Origin: Lachnospiraceae bacterium Marseille-Q4251
Lineage (GTDB): Bacteria > Bacillota > Clostridia > Lachnospirales > Lachnospiraceae
Assembly (NCBI GenBank): GCA_018223435.1
Contig: JAGTTO010000001.1
Location: 2,294,001 to 2,358,000 of the forward strand
Direction of reading: 5' to 3'
Length of the DNA stretch: 64,000 nucleotides
The position numbers were made by a program, and so were the translations under genes. The first letter of the stretch is position 1, and every line of letters starts with the position of its first letter. The notes under the pieces were generated by a model that worked only from the letters and a program-made list of their open reading frames with translations, had not been told where the DNA came from and made no database searches. Shown one piece after another: positions 52,131-61,533 of the stretch.

Positions 52131-52250
52131 AGAGCCGCACCTCGATTCCGCTGCGCTTCATCTCGTTGTGGCTTTTCGCCAAATAGATTTCCAGTCGAAA
52201 GTGTTCGTTCATGCAAGCATGACTCACACTTTTTCCTGAAAATCTGCTGG
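52131..52250 (-). repeat. Structured intergenic repeat, copy R6 (class II)
   Basis: Minus strand: AGATTTTCAGGAAAAAGTGT, GAGT-CATGC-TT-GCATG-AACGA, ACACTTTCGACTGGAAATCT, then TTTGGCGAAAAGCC and a GCCACAACGAGAT..AGGTGCGGC closing stem. It differs from R4 mostly at paired positions. The rest of the 51931-52392 gap is A+T-rich and shows no gene. Confidence 0.8.
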
Positions 52251-52392
52251 GTATATTTACAAACTGAGTCTTGCAAATTATATGAAAAAATGGTAAAATT
52301 TTATAAATTTTTGGCTCGCACTTTCACAATTTAAAGTTTTACACTTTCTTGCGATAAAGAGCAGCCCGGAAGAATGAAAAGAGGAAGTAATC

Positions 52393-53406
52393 ATGAGAGA
52401 AGAAGGCTTACTGAAAAAACTGGTCGCCGCTCATGGCGTTTCCGGTTTCGAGAAAAATGTCCGGAAAATCATTGAGGAGGAAGCTGCTCCTTATGCGGAT
52501 GAAATGACAGTGGATGCCATCGGAAACCTCATCGTCCTGAAAAAAGGAACGGACGGGGAAAATAAAAAGAAGCTGATGTTTGCGGCCCATATGGACGAGA
52601 TCGGCTTCATGGTGAAAAAGATCGAGGCGGACGGACGCCTGAAGGTCTGCAACATGGGCTGGAACTGGGCAGGTTCCGCTTATAATGAGAGAGTCGAGTT
52701 CCAGAACGGCGTCAACGGCGTGGTTGGCTGCGAGGGCTGGATAGAGGATGCAAAAAACGATGTGGGTAAGCTCTTCATCGATATCGGAGCCACCTCTGCG
52801 GAGGATGCGGCAAAATATGTAAAACTCGGCGATGTGTGCGGTTATTTCGGTCCCTGGATCGACCTTCAGAACGACCGGGTAAGCTCCCGCTCCCTGGACG
52901 ACCGTATCGGCTGCTATCAGCTTCTGGAAGCCCTGAAAGAGAACGACGGCACTTATCCCAATGATGTCTACTATGTATTCACCGTTCAGGAGGAAGTCGG
53001 CTGCCGCGGTTCCAAAGTGACTGCAGCCCGGATTCAGCCGGATTTCGGTTTCGCTGTGGATATCACACCGGCTCACGATTACCCCTGCGACCTTCAGGGA
53101 AGCAACACCGTGGACGGCGGCATCGGCATCAAGATCTGTGATCCTTCCGTTGTCTGCGATCCGGATCTCGTGGCTGCCATGGAGGAGTGCTGCGAGAGAG
53201 ACGGCATCAAATACCAGAGAGAGGTCATCGACAAGGGCGGCACCGACGCTTCCAGCATGAACCTTTCCAACTGGGGCGTAAAGGTCAGCGGCATCGTCAC
53301 CGTGGTCCGTTATCCCCATGCCCAGTGTTCCGTGGCATCGAAAAAAGATATCGAGGCAGGCGTGGACCTTATGAAGGCCATTTCTGCTTATGAATTTAAG
53401 GATTGA
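52393..53406 (+). CDS. M42-family metallopeptidase (glutamyl/deblocking aminopeptidase type)
   Basis: 337-residue cytoplasmic aminopeptidase that trims imported peptides, usually as a dodecamer. Metal and catalytic residues stand in AAHMDEIGFMV (His), SLDDRIGCYQ (bridging Asp), TVQEEVGCRGS (Glu base and ligand), FAVDITPAHD (Asp) and VVRYPHAQCS (His). GTDAS is also typical. AGAGGAAG precedes ATG 52393. It is followed at 20 bases by the second Dpp-type binding protein, so peptide uptake and hydrolysis are one unit. Confidence 0.93.
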   Translation: MREEGLLKKLVAAHGVSGFEKNVRKIIEEEAAPYADEMTVDAIGNLIVLKKGTDGENKKKLMFAAHMDEIGFMVKKIEADGRLKVCNMGWNWAGSAYNERVEFQNGVNGVVGCEGWIEDAKNDVGKLFIDIGATSAEDAAKYVKLGDVCGYFGPWIDLQNDRVSSRSLDDRIGCYQLLEALKENDGTYPNDVYYVFTVQEEVGCRGSKVTAARIQPDFGFAVDITPAHDYPCDLQGSNTVDGGIGIKICDPSVVCDPDLVAAMEECCERDGIKYQREVIDKGGTDASSMNLSNWGVKVSGIVTVVRYPHAQCSVASKKDIEAGVDLMKAISAYEFKD

Positions 53407-53426
53407 GAAAAAAGGAGGAAGTTATT

Positions 53427-54929
53427 ATGAAAAAAGCAACAGCATTCCTGGCAGCAGCCGCAATGATGGCATCCCTGGCCGGCGGAGCACTCTCCGTTCA
53501 GGCAGCAGCCAAGACTGACCTTACCATCGCTGTAGACGCGGACGTGGATACCTTACATTCCACCGATTACAGCACCACCGTGGAGCATGACATTTTAAGC
53601 CAGATCTACGACACTCTGATGTATATGAACCCCGACGGAAGCCATGATCCGGAGCCGAGAATCGCAGAATCCTACGAGATCAGCGACGACGGACTGGATT
53701 ACACCTTCCATCTGAGAAACGATGTGACCTTCCACAACGGTACACCGCTGACTGCCAAAGACGTAAAATTCTCCCTGGAGCTCTGCAAAGACTCCGAGTA
53801 TCAGGGTTCCATGGTGACAGGCCTTGACAGCGTGGAAACACCGGATGATTACACCGTTGTCTGCCATTTGAGCAATCCGTATTCCCCGTTTATGCTGGGC
53901 GTGTGTCAGGTAAACATCGCTTCCAAAGATTATTATGACAGCTCCGCAGATGAGTTTGCCACCAATCCCGTAGGAAGCGGCCCGTACAAATACACCGGCA
54001 GAAGCAAAGGAAGCAACATCACTCTGGAAGCTTACGACGGTTACTACAGAGGCGAGGCTCCGATCAAGGAAGTTAAATTCGAGGTGATTCCGGATCAGTC
54101 CACCACCGCCATTGCCCTGCAGACCGGCGAGGTAAACTTCGCAACCATCGAGTCCTCCACCATCGCACAGCTTTCCGCTAACCCGAATATCGAGATCGCA
54201 GAGGTAGCAAACTCCGGTTTCACCTATGTGTCCATGAATACCGAGAAAGAGCCTTTCAATAATGTGAAGGTCCGTCAGGCTATCAACTACGCCATCAACC
54301 GTGAGAACCTGGTTCAGGTCTGCTACGACGGCGAGGCAGAGGTAAACTCCAACATCTGCTCCAAAGACCGTTTCGGCTACTCTGACGATCAGTTCCAGTA
54401 CACCTACGATCCGGAAAAAGCAAAAGAGCTTCTAGCTGAGGCCGGCATCGAGACTCCTTACGACCTGGGCGAGATGCTGGTAGCTGAGAAATATTCCAAT
54501 ATCGCTACCGTTCTTCAGAGCGATCTGGCAGCTGTCGGACTGAACGTGACCATCGCAGTCAAAGAGTTCAACTCCTACATCGGCGACCTGACCAGCGGAA
54601 ACTACGGCATCACCGCTCTTGAGATGACACTGGACGGCGATACCCAGATGCTTGAGATGGCATTTACCAGCGATTACATCGGAACAGCAAATAACGCCCG
54701 TTACAGTGATGCAACCATGGACGAGCTCTTTGAGAAGACCAGAACCGAGACCGACACCGACGCAAGAAAAGAGCTCTTCGACGAGATCCTTACCAAAGCG
54801 CAGGATGAAGCGATCTACGCCGTGATCGACAACCCGCTGACCCTGTTCGCTTACAACACCGATCTGAACTGCCCGGAGTTCCCATACGAAGGAATCTACT
54901 CCATCTACGATTTTACCTGGGCTGAGTAA
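53427..54929 (+). CDS. Extracellular solute-binding protein, family 5 (second peptide importer)
   Basis: 500-residue receptor of an oligopeptide/dipeptide importer. The signal peptide is MKKATAFLAAAAMMASLAGG..VQAAAK, without lipobox Cys. Family landmarks are DILSQIYDTLMYMNPDGSHDPEPRIAESYEISDDGLDYTFHLR over the first lobe, NPVGSGPYKYTG and FNNVKVRQAINYAINRENL. The start at ATG 53427 follows AAAGGAGG. Codons are strongly biased to highly expressed types, fitting an abundant binding protein. A hairpin separates it from the permease genes. Confidence 0.93.
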   Translation: MKKATAFLAAAAMMASLAGGALSVQAAAKTDLTIAVDADVDTLHSTDYSTTVEHDILSQIYDTLMYMNPDGSHDPEPRIAESYEISDDGLDYTFHLRNDVTFHNGTPLTAKDVKFSLELCKDSEYQGSMVTGLDSVETPDDYTVVCHLSNPYSPFMLGVCQVNIASKDYYDSSADEFATNPVGSGPYKYTGRSKGSNITLEAYDGYYRGEAPIKEVKFEVIPDQSTTAIALQTGEVNFATIESSTIAQLSANPNIEIAEVANSGFTYVSMNTEKEPFNNVKVRQAINYAINRENLVQVCYDGEAEVNSNICSKDRFGYSDDQFQYTYDPEKAKELLAEAGIETPYDLGEMLVAEKYSNIATVLQSDLAAVGLNVTIAVKEFNSYIGDLTSGNYGITALEMTLDGDTQMLEMAFTSDYIGTANNARYSDATMDELFEKTRTETDTDARKELFDEILTKAQDEAIYAVIDNPLTLFAYNTDLNCPEFPYEGIYSIYDFTWAE

Positions 54930-54944
54930 TTACATAGCAAGGCA

Positions 54945-54978
54945 GGCGCTGTCAAAATGAACAGCGCCTTTCTTCGTT
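54945..54978 (+). terminator. Attenuator/terminator between binding protein and permease genes
   Basis: GGCGCTGT pairs with ACAGCGCC around CAAAATGA, followed by TTTCTTCGTTT. It probably lets most transcripts end after the binding-protein gene. Confidence 0.8.
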
Positions 54979-54997
54979 TAAAAAGGAGAGCACTTTT

Positions 54998-55948
54998 ATG
55001 CACAAATATGTTATCAAACGTCTTCTCTACATGATTCCGGTGCTTCTGGGCGTGGCTTTTCTCGTGTTCACGATCCTTTCCCTGACGCCGGGTGATCCGG
55101 GTTCCATCATCCTCGGAATCACGGCAAAACCGGAAGACATTGCGGCGCTGAACGCAGAGTTCGGCTATGACCAGCCGTTCCTGGTCCGTTTTTTTAACTA
55201 CATCGGCGATATCATTTTCCATTTCAGTCTGGGAACCTCCTATCAGACCCGCCAGCCGGTGATTGAGGATATCATGGCGCGTTTCCCGAATACCCTTCTT
55301 CTGACGGTCTTCTCCATGTCCATCGCCTCCATCCTGGGTATTTCTTTAGGAATCCTTTCCGCTGTCAAACAGTATTCCGTTCTGGACCACACGCTGGTGG
55401 TGGTGGCTCTGATTTTTGCCTCCATCCCCGGTTTCTGGCTCGGACTTATGCTGATGCTGTTATTCTCCCTGAAGCTTCACTGGCTGCCCTCCTACGGCGC
55501 AGGAAGCCTGAAACACTTTATTCTGCCGACGCTCACGGTCTGTATGGGTTCGGCCGCGGGCCTTTTAAGGCTGACCCGGTCGGCCATGCTGGAGACGGTC
55601 CGTCAGGAGTACATCCGCACCGCAAAGGCAAAGGGAGCTTCACCGAAGCGCATCATCTGGAAGCATGCCCTTCGTAACGCCCTTCTTCCCGTGGTGACGA
55701 CCCTCGGAACCAGCTTCGGCGCTTCCCTTGGCGGCGCCATTATCGCGGAGACCGTTTTTGCCATGCCCGGTATGGGAACCCTGATCACCACAGCGATCCG
55801 TCAGAAGGATATTCCGGTGGTTATGGGCGCAACGTTGTTCCTCGCGACCCTTTTCAGCCTGATCATCCTCGTCGTGGATGTGCTCTACGCCTTCATCGAT
55901 CCCAGAATCAAGGCAAAATACCAGAATGGAGGAAAAGTCCGTGAATAG
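54998..55948 (+). CDS. ABC importer permease, DppB type (second importer)
   Basis: 316-residue channel subunit with six helices. VFTILSLTPGDPGSIILG is the DppB-type N-terminal motif, FASIPGFWLGLMLMLLFSLKLHWLPSYG lies in the middle and ETVRQEYIRTAKAKGASPKRIIWKHALRN is the ATPase-contact loop. AAAGGAGAG precedes the start. The stop overlaps the next start by eight bases. Confidence 0.93.
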   Translation: MHKYVIKRLLYMIPVLLGVAFLVFTILSLTPGDPGSIILGITAKPEDIAALNAEFGYDQPFLVRFFNYIGDIIFHFSLGTSYQTRQPVIEDIMARFPNTLLLTVFSMSIASILGISLGILSAVKQYSVLDHTLVVVALIFASIPGFWLGLMLMLLFSLKLHWLPSYGAGSLKHFILPTLTVCMGSAAGLLRLTRSAMLETVRQEYIRTAKAKGASPKRIIWKHALRNALLPVVTTLGTSFGASLGGAIIAETVFAMPGMGTLITTAIRQKDIPVVMGATLFLATLFSLIILVVDVLYAFIDPRIKAKYQNGGKVRE

Positions 55949-56807
55949 AAAAAGAGCGAAAAAGCACGCCCAGTTAAAAGAATTCTGGCGGCGTTACAAA
56001 AAGAATAAAGCGGCGGTTGTCGGACTTGTGCTCCTCTGCATCATCGTGGGAATGGCTGTTTTTGCCGATCTCATCGTCCCCTACGCAAAATGTGTCGAGC
56101 AGGTGGGAGCCGACCGTCTGCAGTGGCCGAGTGTCGCGCACTGGTTCGGAACCGACGAGTTCGGCCGTGACGTTTTTGCCCGTGTGGTACACGGAGCGAG
56201 ATATTCCCTCTTCATTGGCGTGGCGACGAGTCTCATGGCTCTGGTGGCAGGAGCGATCCTGGGAGCCAGCGCCGGCTATTTCGGCGGCATGGTGGACAAC
56301 GTGATCTGCCGAATCATCGACGTTTTCATGTGCGTACCGCCAATCCTGCTTTCCCTGGCTGTTGTGGCAGCCCTCGGAACCAGCATGAGAAATCTGATCA
56401 TCGCAATCACGATCTCCTGTATTCCCGGAAACGTCCGGCTGATCCGTTCCGTGGTGCTCACCGTAGCGGATCAGGACTATGTGGAGGTGGCCCGGTCTTA
56501 CGGCGCTTCCAACGCGCGGATCATTTTCCGGTATGTGCTTCCCAACGCCATGGGCCCGATCATCGTAAATACGACCATGGCAATCTCTGACATGATCCTG
56601 TCTGCGGCAGGCTTAAGCTTCATCGGCATGGGAATCCAGCCGCCTTCACCGGAGTGGGGTGCGCTTCTTTCCGCAGCGCAGACGTACATTTTTACATCAC
56701 CTTACCTTCTGGCCTTTCCGGGCGTGTTCATCATCTTGAGTTCCCTTTCCTTTAACCTGGTGGGAGACGGACTGACGGACGCTCTGGATCCGAAGCTGAA
56801 GGATTGA
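55941..56807 (+). CDS. ABC importer permease, DppC type (second importer)
   Basis: 288-residue partner permease. I choose GTG 55941, eight bases after GGAGG. ATG 55926 lies before that site and would give five more residues. Motifs are HWFGTDEFGRDVFARVVHGARYSL, the contact loop VADQDYVEVARSYGASNARI and ILSAAGLSFIGMGIQPPSPEWG. It is followed at 13 bases by the ATPase gene. Confidence 0.92.
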   Translation: MNRKRAKKHAQLKEFWRRYKKNKAAVVGLVLLCIIVGMAVFADLIVPYAKCVEQVGADRLQWPSVAHWFGTDEFGRDVFARVVHGARYSLFIGVATSLMALVAGAILGASAGYFGGMVDNVICRIIDVFMCVPPILLSLAVVAALGTSMRNLIIAITISCIPGNVRLIRSVVLTVADQDYVEVARSYGASNARIIFRYVLPNAMGPIIVNTTMAISDMILSAAGLSFIGMGIQPPSPEWGALLSAAQTYIFTSPYLLAFPGVFIILSSLSFNLVGDGLTDALDPKLKD

Positions 56808-56820
56808 CGGGGAGGACATT

Positions 56821-57810
56821 ATGGGAAAAAAAGTTTTGGATGTTAAAAATCTGACCATACAGTACCGGACGGACCTGGAGACGGTCCATGCGGTGAACGG
56901 GATCAGTTTTTCCCTGGAAAAAGGGGAAACCCTGGGGCTGGTGGGAGAGACCGGCGCGGGGAAAACGACGACAGCCCTCGGTATCATGGGTCTTCTGCCC
57001 GAGCGTACCGCTGTGATTCCGGAGGGAAGCATTGAATTTGAGGGCACCGACCTTTTAAAGCTCTCCGAGCAGGAGATGCAGAAGGTCCGTGGAAGCCAGA
57101 TCTCCATGATTTTTCAGGACCCGATGACGGCCTTAAACCCGGTGCTGCCCGTGGGAAAACAGATCGGCGAGGCGCTTTTCCTTCACAATGAGGAAAATTT
57201 GAGCAAGGACGAGATCGAGAAAAAAGTTGAGGAGACGCTGGAACTCGTGGGAATCCCAAAAGCGAGAAAGGTGGAGTACCCCTATCAGTTTTCCGGCGGT
57301 ATGAGACAGCGCGTGGTTATCGCCATCGCCCTGGTCTGTAACCCCGCTCTTCTGATCGCCGACGAGCCCACGACGGCTCTGGATGTGACGATTCAGGCAC
57401 AGATCCTCACGATGATCTGCAACCTTCAAAGAAAATATGGAACCTCCGTTATCATGATCACCCACGACCTGGGCGTTGTGGCGGAGACTTGCGATAAAGT
57501 GGCGATCATGTATGCCGGTGAGGCCGTGGAGTACGGAACACTGGCGGACATTTTCACCGGGGAAAATCATCACCCCTACACGGTCGGCCTTTTCGGCTCG
57601 ATTCCGAGTCTTACCGAGGAGAGCAAGCGGCTGCACCCCATCGAGGGCCTGATGCCGGATCCTACAGAAAAGCCCGCGGGCTGCTGGTTCGCTCCGAGAT
57701 GCCGTCACTGTACGGAGAAATGCAAGAAGCAGGTGCCGCCTGTCTATGAGAAAAACGGTCATCAGATCCGCTGCCATCTGTTTGGCGGGGAAGAAAGGAA
57801 GGTGCGGTGA
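56821..57810 (+). CDS. ABC importer ATPase, DppD type (second importer)
   Basis: 329-residue ATPase: Walker [10 protein letters not shown] near residue 43, signature FSGGMRQRV, Walker [15 protein letters not shown]. The C-terminal DppD/OppD tail has [13 protein letters not shown], a Pro-rich stretch and the Cys set [17 protein letters not shown], which in related proteins may bind a 4Fe-4S cluster. GGGGAGG precedes ATG 56821. Unlike the first importer, the two ATPases are separate here. Confidence 0.94.
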   Translation: MGKKVLDVKNLTIQYRTDLETVHAVNGISFSLEKGETLGLVGETGAGKTTTALGIMGLLPERTAVIPEGSIEFEGTDLLKLSEQEMQKVRGSQISMIFQDPMTALNPVLPVGKQIGEALFLHNEENLSKDEIEKKVEETLELVGIPKARKVEYPYQFSGGMRQRVVIAIALVCNPALLIADEPTTALDVTIQAQILTMICNLQRKYGTSVIMITHDLGVVAETCDKVAIMYAGEAVEYGTLADIFTGENHHPYTVGLFGSIPSLTEESKRLHPIEGLMPDPTEKPAGCWFAPRCRHCTEKCKKQVPPVYEKNGHQIRCHLFGGEERKVR

Positions 57811-58769
57811 TGGAAGAGAAGCTTCTTGAGGTCAGACACCTGAAAAAATATTTCCACACACCTGCGGGACTTCTCCATGCGGTGGACGATGTGGATTTCA
57901 GTATCCCGAAGGGAAAGACGATGGGCGTGGTGGGAGAGTCCGGCTGCGGAAAATCCACGTTGGGACGGTCTCTTCTCTGCCTGGAACCTCCCACAGCCGG
58001 GGAGATCCTTTTTGAGGGAAAAAATATTGCGGCTCTTTCCAAGCGGGAAATGAAGAAGGTTCGGCCAAAGATCCAGATGGTCTTCCAGGACCCCTATTCG
58101 AGCCTGAACGGCCGTATGACGGTCCGGCAGCTGATTGCGGAGCCTCTGCTGGTCAATAAGATCTGCAAAAATCGAGCCGAGGTTGATAAGAAGGTCGATG
58201 AGATGATGGAGACCGTGGGCCTTGCCAGGCGTCTCGATATGGCTTATCCCCACGAGCTGGACGGCGGCCGCCGCCAGAGAATCGGCATCGCCCGGGCTCT
58301 GATCCTGAATCCGGAGTTTGTGGTCTGTGACGAGCCGGTTTCTGCGCTGGATGTTTCGATTCAGGCGCAGATCCTGAATCTTCTGATGGATCTTCAGGAG
58401 AGCATGAATCTTACTTATATGTTTATCACCCATGACCTTTCTGTGGTGCGTCATATTTCCAATGAGATTATGGTTATGTATCTTGGAAAGTGTGTGGAGC
58501 GGGCGGAGGCGAAGGAGATTTTCCGGAATCCGGTCCATCCGTACACGAAGGCGCTTCTGGCGGCAATTCCGATTCCGAGTATCGAGTCATGTCACAAGAA
58601 GAGGGAACTTTTGCAGGGTGAGGTTACGAGCCCTGTGAATCCGAAGCCGGGATGCCGGTTTGCGGTGAGGTGTCCGTTTGCGACGGATGAGTGCCGGAAG
58701 GGGGATATTCCTCTCCGGGAGGTTGCACCGGGGCATTTTGCGGCTTGTTGTCGGGCGGAGGAAATATAA
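57810..58769 (+). CDS. ABC importer ATPase, DppF type (second importer)
   Basis: 319-residue ATPase: Walker A GESGCGKST near residue 48, IQMVFQDPYSSLNGRMTV (the DppF-type Q loop), Walker B FVVCDEPVSALDVS and a C-terminal PGCRFAVRCPFATDECRKGD Cys tail. The usual signature LSGGQRQR reads LDGGRRQRIGIARA, with the Ser of LSGGQ replaced by Asp, worth noting although some family members tolerate this. ATG 57810 overlaps the DppD stop. A large palindromic element begins eight bases after the stop. Confidence 0.93.
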   Translation: MEEKLLEVRHLKKYFHTPAGLLHAVDDVDFSIPKGKTMGVVGESGCGKSTLGRSLLCLEPPTAGEILFEGKNIAALSKREMKKVRPKIQMVFQDPYSSLNGRMTVRQLIAEPLLVNKICKNRAEVDKKVDEMMETVGLARRLDMAYPHELDGGRRQRIGIARALILNPEFVVCDEPVSALDVSIQAQILNLLMDLQESMNLTYMFITHDLSVVRHISNEIMVMYLGKCVERAEAKEIFRNPVHPYTKALLAAIPIPSIESCHKKRELLQGEVTSPVNPKPGCRFAVRCPFATDECRKGDIPLREVAPGHFAACCRAEEI

Positions 58770-58776
58770 ATAAAGT

Positions 58777-59007
58777 GGCTTCGAGGACGCCCCGCGCGCC
58801 GGTTTCCAATCTGGTTTCAGTTGCGGCGGGGCGAAATACTAAGGTTTGCCGGAATCTGCTAAAAGCATTCACAGAAATCCATAACTCGCTTCGCTCAGAC
58901 AATGGATTTCTGTGAATAACGCAGATTTCGGCAAACCAAGAATTTCTGCCTCGCCTCCACATGAAAACCTGATTGGAGACCGGGACGCGGGGCTGTATTG
59001 CGAAGCC
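58777..59007 (+). repeat. 231-bp palindromic element forming one long interrupted hairpin
   Basis: Nested arms pair in order: GGCTTCG/CGAAGCC, GCCCCGCG/CGCGGGGC, CCGGTTTCCAATC/GATTGGAGACCGG with GGTTT/AAACC, GGCGAAAT/ATTTCTGCC, GGTTTGCCG/CGGCAAACC, AATCTGC/GCAGATT and ATTCACAGAAATCCAT/ATGGATTTCTGTGAAT (58867-58882 with 58902-58917). No gene fits. It looks like a miniature palindromic element or a large structured RNA. Bases 59008-59118 hold only a ribosome site (AAGGAG) for the next gene. Confidence 0.82.
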
Positions 59008-59118
59008 GGGAAGTTTGGGTTGTGGAAAGTGGTAATTCTGTGGAAGGTGTGGATAACTTTCCTTAAAAAGCGGTTGCCTGTGGAAAATGTTTGAATGAAA
59101 TAAGGAGAAAAATGCGAT

Positions 59119-61482
59119 ATGAAGCATAGAGAATACAGCTGGCCTTATGGGAATGAGGTGGGCCAGGAGGAGATCATCAGGAGTGATGTGCTGGTGCTGG
59201 GCGGCGGCCTTTCGGGGTGTTTTGCAGCGATTGCGGCGGCCAGGAAGGGGCTTTCGGTTGTCGTTGTGGAGAAGGGCGCGGCGGAGAAGAGTGGCGCGGC
59301 GGGAACTGGTTTTGACCACTGGGAATCTGCCTGTACGAACCCCTGCTCCGAGGTGACACCGGAGGAGATCGCTAACGCTTACGTCCGGGAGCAGGACTGG
59401 TACAGCAACGGTATCGCCCATTATATTGAGTGCCGGGAGGGTTACGACCGTCTCCTGGATCTGGAGTCTTTCGGTGGAAAGATCCGCGATACGGAGGGCG
59501 AGTTTGAGGGCGCGGAGTTCCGGGATGAGAAGACCGGCCTCATGTTTGCTTATGATTACAAGAATAAATTTACGCTCCGTGTCTGGGGAACCACGTTTAA
59601 GCCGGCTCTGGTAAAGGAGATGAAGCGGCTTGGTATCCGTGTCTGTGATCGGACCGAGGCGACGACCCTGCTTCTTGACAAGACCGGGAAAAAGGGTATC
59701 GGAGCTATGGGTATGAATACCCGGACCGGAAAATTTATGATTTTCCAGGCGAAGACTACGGTGCTTGCCATGTCCCGTCCGGCACGAGTCTGGCTGTTTG
59801 ACCCGGATCTTACGGGGCTTTGTGAGTTCCGTCCCATGCAAAGCATCGGAAGCGGCCATGCCATGGGCTGGAGAGCCGGCATGGAGTTTACGATGATGGA
59901 GAAAACGGTTCGGGCGGAGTTTTCCGCAGCTGGAAGGAGTTTCCCTCCTTACGGAGCCGGAAACAACCACAACACCTGGTATGCGGCCACGATGGTGGAC
60001 GCGAGAGGCGTGGAGATTCCTTATGTGGACCGCGACGGAAAGGAGCTCAAGACCGTCTCCGAGCGTTATTACCCGGCGGAGGGACAGAAGTTCTTCCTCA
60101 AGGGCGGCGTTATCGACAACCCGAAATATGAGTACCGCGGACCGGAAACGCTGGATTTCGGCGAGCTTATGAAGCGGGGCTATGAGCTTCCCTTTTATGC
60201 GGACTTAAGCCGGATGCCGGACAATGAGCGCCGGGTAATCTGGGGCATGATGGTGGGCCAGGAGGCCAAGACCAACGTGCCGATTTACAAAAACTACAAC
60301 GACCGCGGTTTCGACCCGGCCAAACATATGCTCCAGAGCTACGGAACCGGCTGGCAGTCCGCCAACTTCCTGGATCAGGAGCGCCAGTTCTTCGGAGCTC
60401 CCGGAGGAATCCTGCACAACTGGGATCTGATGACAAACATCGAGAACGTTTACGCCGCAGGCGATCAGCTTTACGCTTCCGACTGCGCGGGCTTTGCCTG
60501 TGCGACCGGCTATTACGCAGGCCGTAAGGCAGCGAAAGCCGCTCTTGCTACTGACTGGACCGCCTACGATCCCGAGGATGTGAAAAAAGAGCAGCAACGT
60601 CTCTACGCCCCGCTTTCTGTGGATCCGGACGAGGGTATGACCTGGAAGGAACTGAACATGGCCATCGCCAAAGCCATGCAGAACTACTGCGGCGGCGTGA
60701 AATGTGACGCTCTTCTCAGGGAAGGCCTGGATCTTCTGACCACCTTTGAAAAAGAGATGGTGCCGAAGCTCTCCTGCCAGAACCCCCACGAGCTTATGCG
60801 CGCCCACGAGGTACTGGATATCCTCACCGTGGCGAAGATGGTGCTCTACGCGAGCCTGGCCCGGAAATCAAGCTCCGCGCCCCTCTGCTTTACCAGAAGT
60901 GATTATCCTGAGATGGATCCGGAGAAAGATCGCCACCACATCGCGATCCATCAGGAAAACGGTGAGGTCAAGGTGAGAAATGTGCCGCTGAATTTCTTCG
61001 GCGAGCTGAAGACCGAGTATGAGAAACGAAACCAGGATTATATCGAAGAATTGAAGAACCGTAACGAGGTTCTGGAAAAAGACGCGGAAAAAGTGCTGGA
61101 GAACGGCCTCAGGAAGCTGAGTGCCAAAGGCTGGGAAGGCGCCGGTTATGAGAAAGCCAAAGCTCTGGCGGAAGACACTACTGCCCCGGCAGAGGGAACC
61201 GCTCCCGCAGCCTTCGAGCTGGAGGAGACGCCCTGCAGCGTCCGTCCCATCGTTTACTATCCGGACAAATGCATCGGCTGCAACCGCTGTGCCTCCGTCT
61301 GCCAGTGCGACGTCCTTTATCCCTCCCCGGAGAAAGGAAAACATCCGGTAGTCATGTATCCCGGCGAGTGCTATTACTGCGGAGCCTGCGTCATGGTCTG
61401 CCCGAAAGACGCTATCGAGCTGGTTCACCCGCTGATGAACCGCGCGAAATTTGTACCGACAAGAAAACCGGAAGAAGCATAA
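59119..61482 (+). CDS. FAD-dependent oxidoreductase fused to a C-terminal ferredoxin (AprA/FrdA-like)
   Basis: 787-residue flavoprotein. The FAD site is VLVLGGGLSGCFAAIAAARKG (residues 25-45), followed by GTTFKPALVKEM, SIGSGHAMGWRAGMEFT and the late YAAGDQLYASDCAGFACATGYYAGRKA. The body resembles the fumarate reductase/adenylylsulfate reductase alpha group. From residue 718 there is a 2x4Fe-4S domain: CIGCNRCASVCQCDVLYPS and CYYCGACVMVCPKDAI, resembling the AprB subunit. No sulfate-activation genes are near, so APS reduction is unlikely; the substrate is unknown. It may be co-transcribed with the peptide importer or separate from it, depending on the palindrome. Confidence 0.85.
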   Translation: MKHREYSWPYGNEVGQEEIIRSDVLVLGGGLSGCFAAIAAARKGLSVVVVEKGAAEKSGAAGTGFDHWESACTNPCSEVTPEEIANAYVREQDWYSNGIAHYIECREGYDRLLDLESFGGKIRDTEGEFEGAEFRDEKTGLMFAYDYKNKFTLRVWGTTFKPALVKEMKRLGIRVCDRTEATTLLLDKTGKKGIGAMGMNTRTGKFMIFQAKTTVLAMSRPARVWLFDPDLTGLCEFRPMQSIGSGHAMGWRAGMEFTMMEKTVRAEFSAAGRSFPPYGAGNNHNTWYAATMVDARGVEIPYVDRDGKELKTVSERYYPAEGQKFFLKGGVIDNPKYEYRGPETLDFGELMKRGYELPFYADLSRMPDNERRVIWGMMVGQEAKTNVPIYKNYNDRGFDPAKHMLQSYGTGWQSANFLDQERQFFGAPGGILHNWDLMTNIENVYAAGDQLYASDCAGFACATGYYAGRKAAKAALATDWTAYDPEDVKKEQQRLYAPLSVDPDEGMTWKELNMAIAKAMQNYCGGVKCDALLREGLDLLTTFEKEMVPKLSCQNPHELMRAHEVLDILTVAKMVLYASLARKSSSAPLCFTRSDYPEMDPEKDRHHIAIHQENGEVKVRNVPLNFFGELKTEYEKRNQDYIEELKNRNEVLEKDAEKVLENGLRKLSAKGWEGAGYEKAKALAEDTTAPAEGTAPAAFELEETPCSVRPIVYYPDKCIGCNRCASVCQCDVLYPSPEKGKHPVVMYPGECYYCGACVMVCPKDAIELVHPLMNRAKFVPTRKPEEA

Positions 61483-61485
61483 AAA

Positions 61486-61533
61486 AATACCGGGAAAGTG
61501 ACATCTCAGATCACTTTCCCGGTATTTTTTTCT
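61486..61533 (+). terminator. Bidirectional terminator between the flavoprotein and MntP-like genes
   Basis: AATACCGGGAAAGTGA pairs perfectly with TCACTTTCCCGGTATT around CATCTCAGA, with T tracts on the right and A tracts on the left. It serves both convergent genes. Confidence 0.92.

Noticed and set aside
59119..61482. Dissimilatory adenylylsulfate reductase
   Set aside because: Only general AprA/FrdA and AprB-like features are seen. No sat, aprB, dsr or qmo genes are nearby, so a specific sulfur role is not supported.
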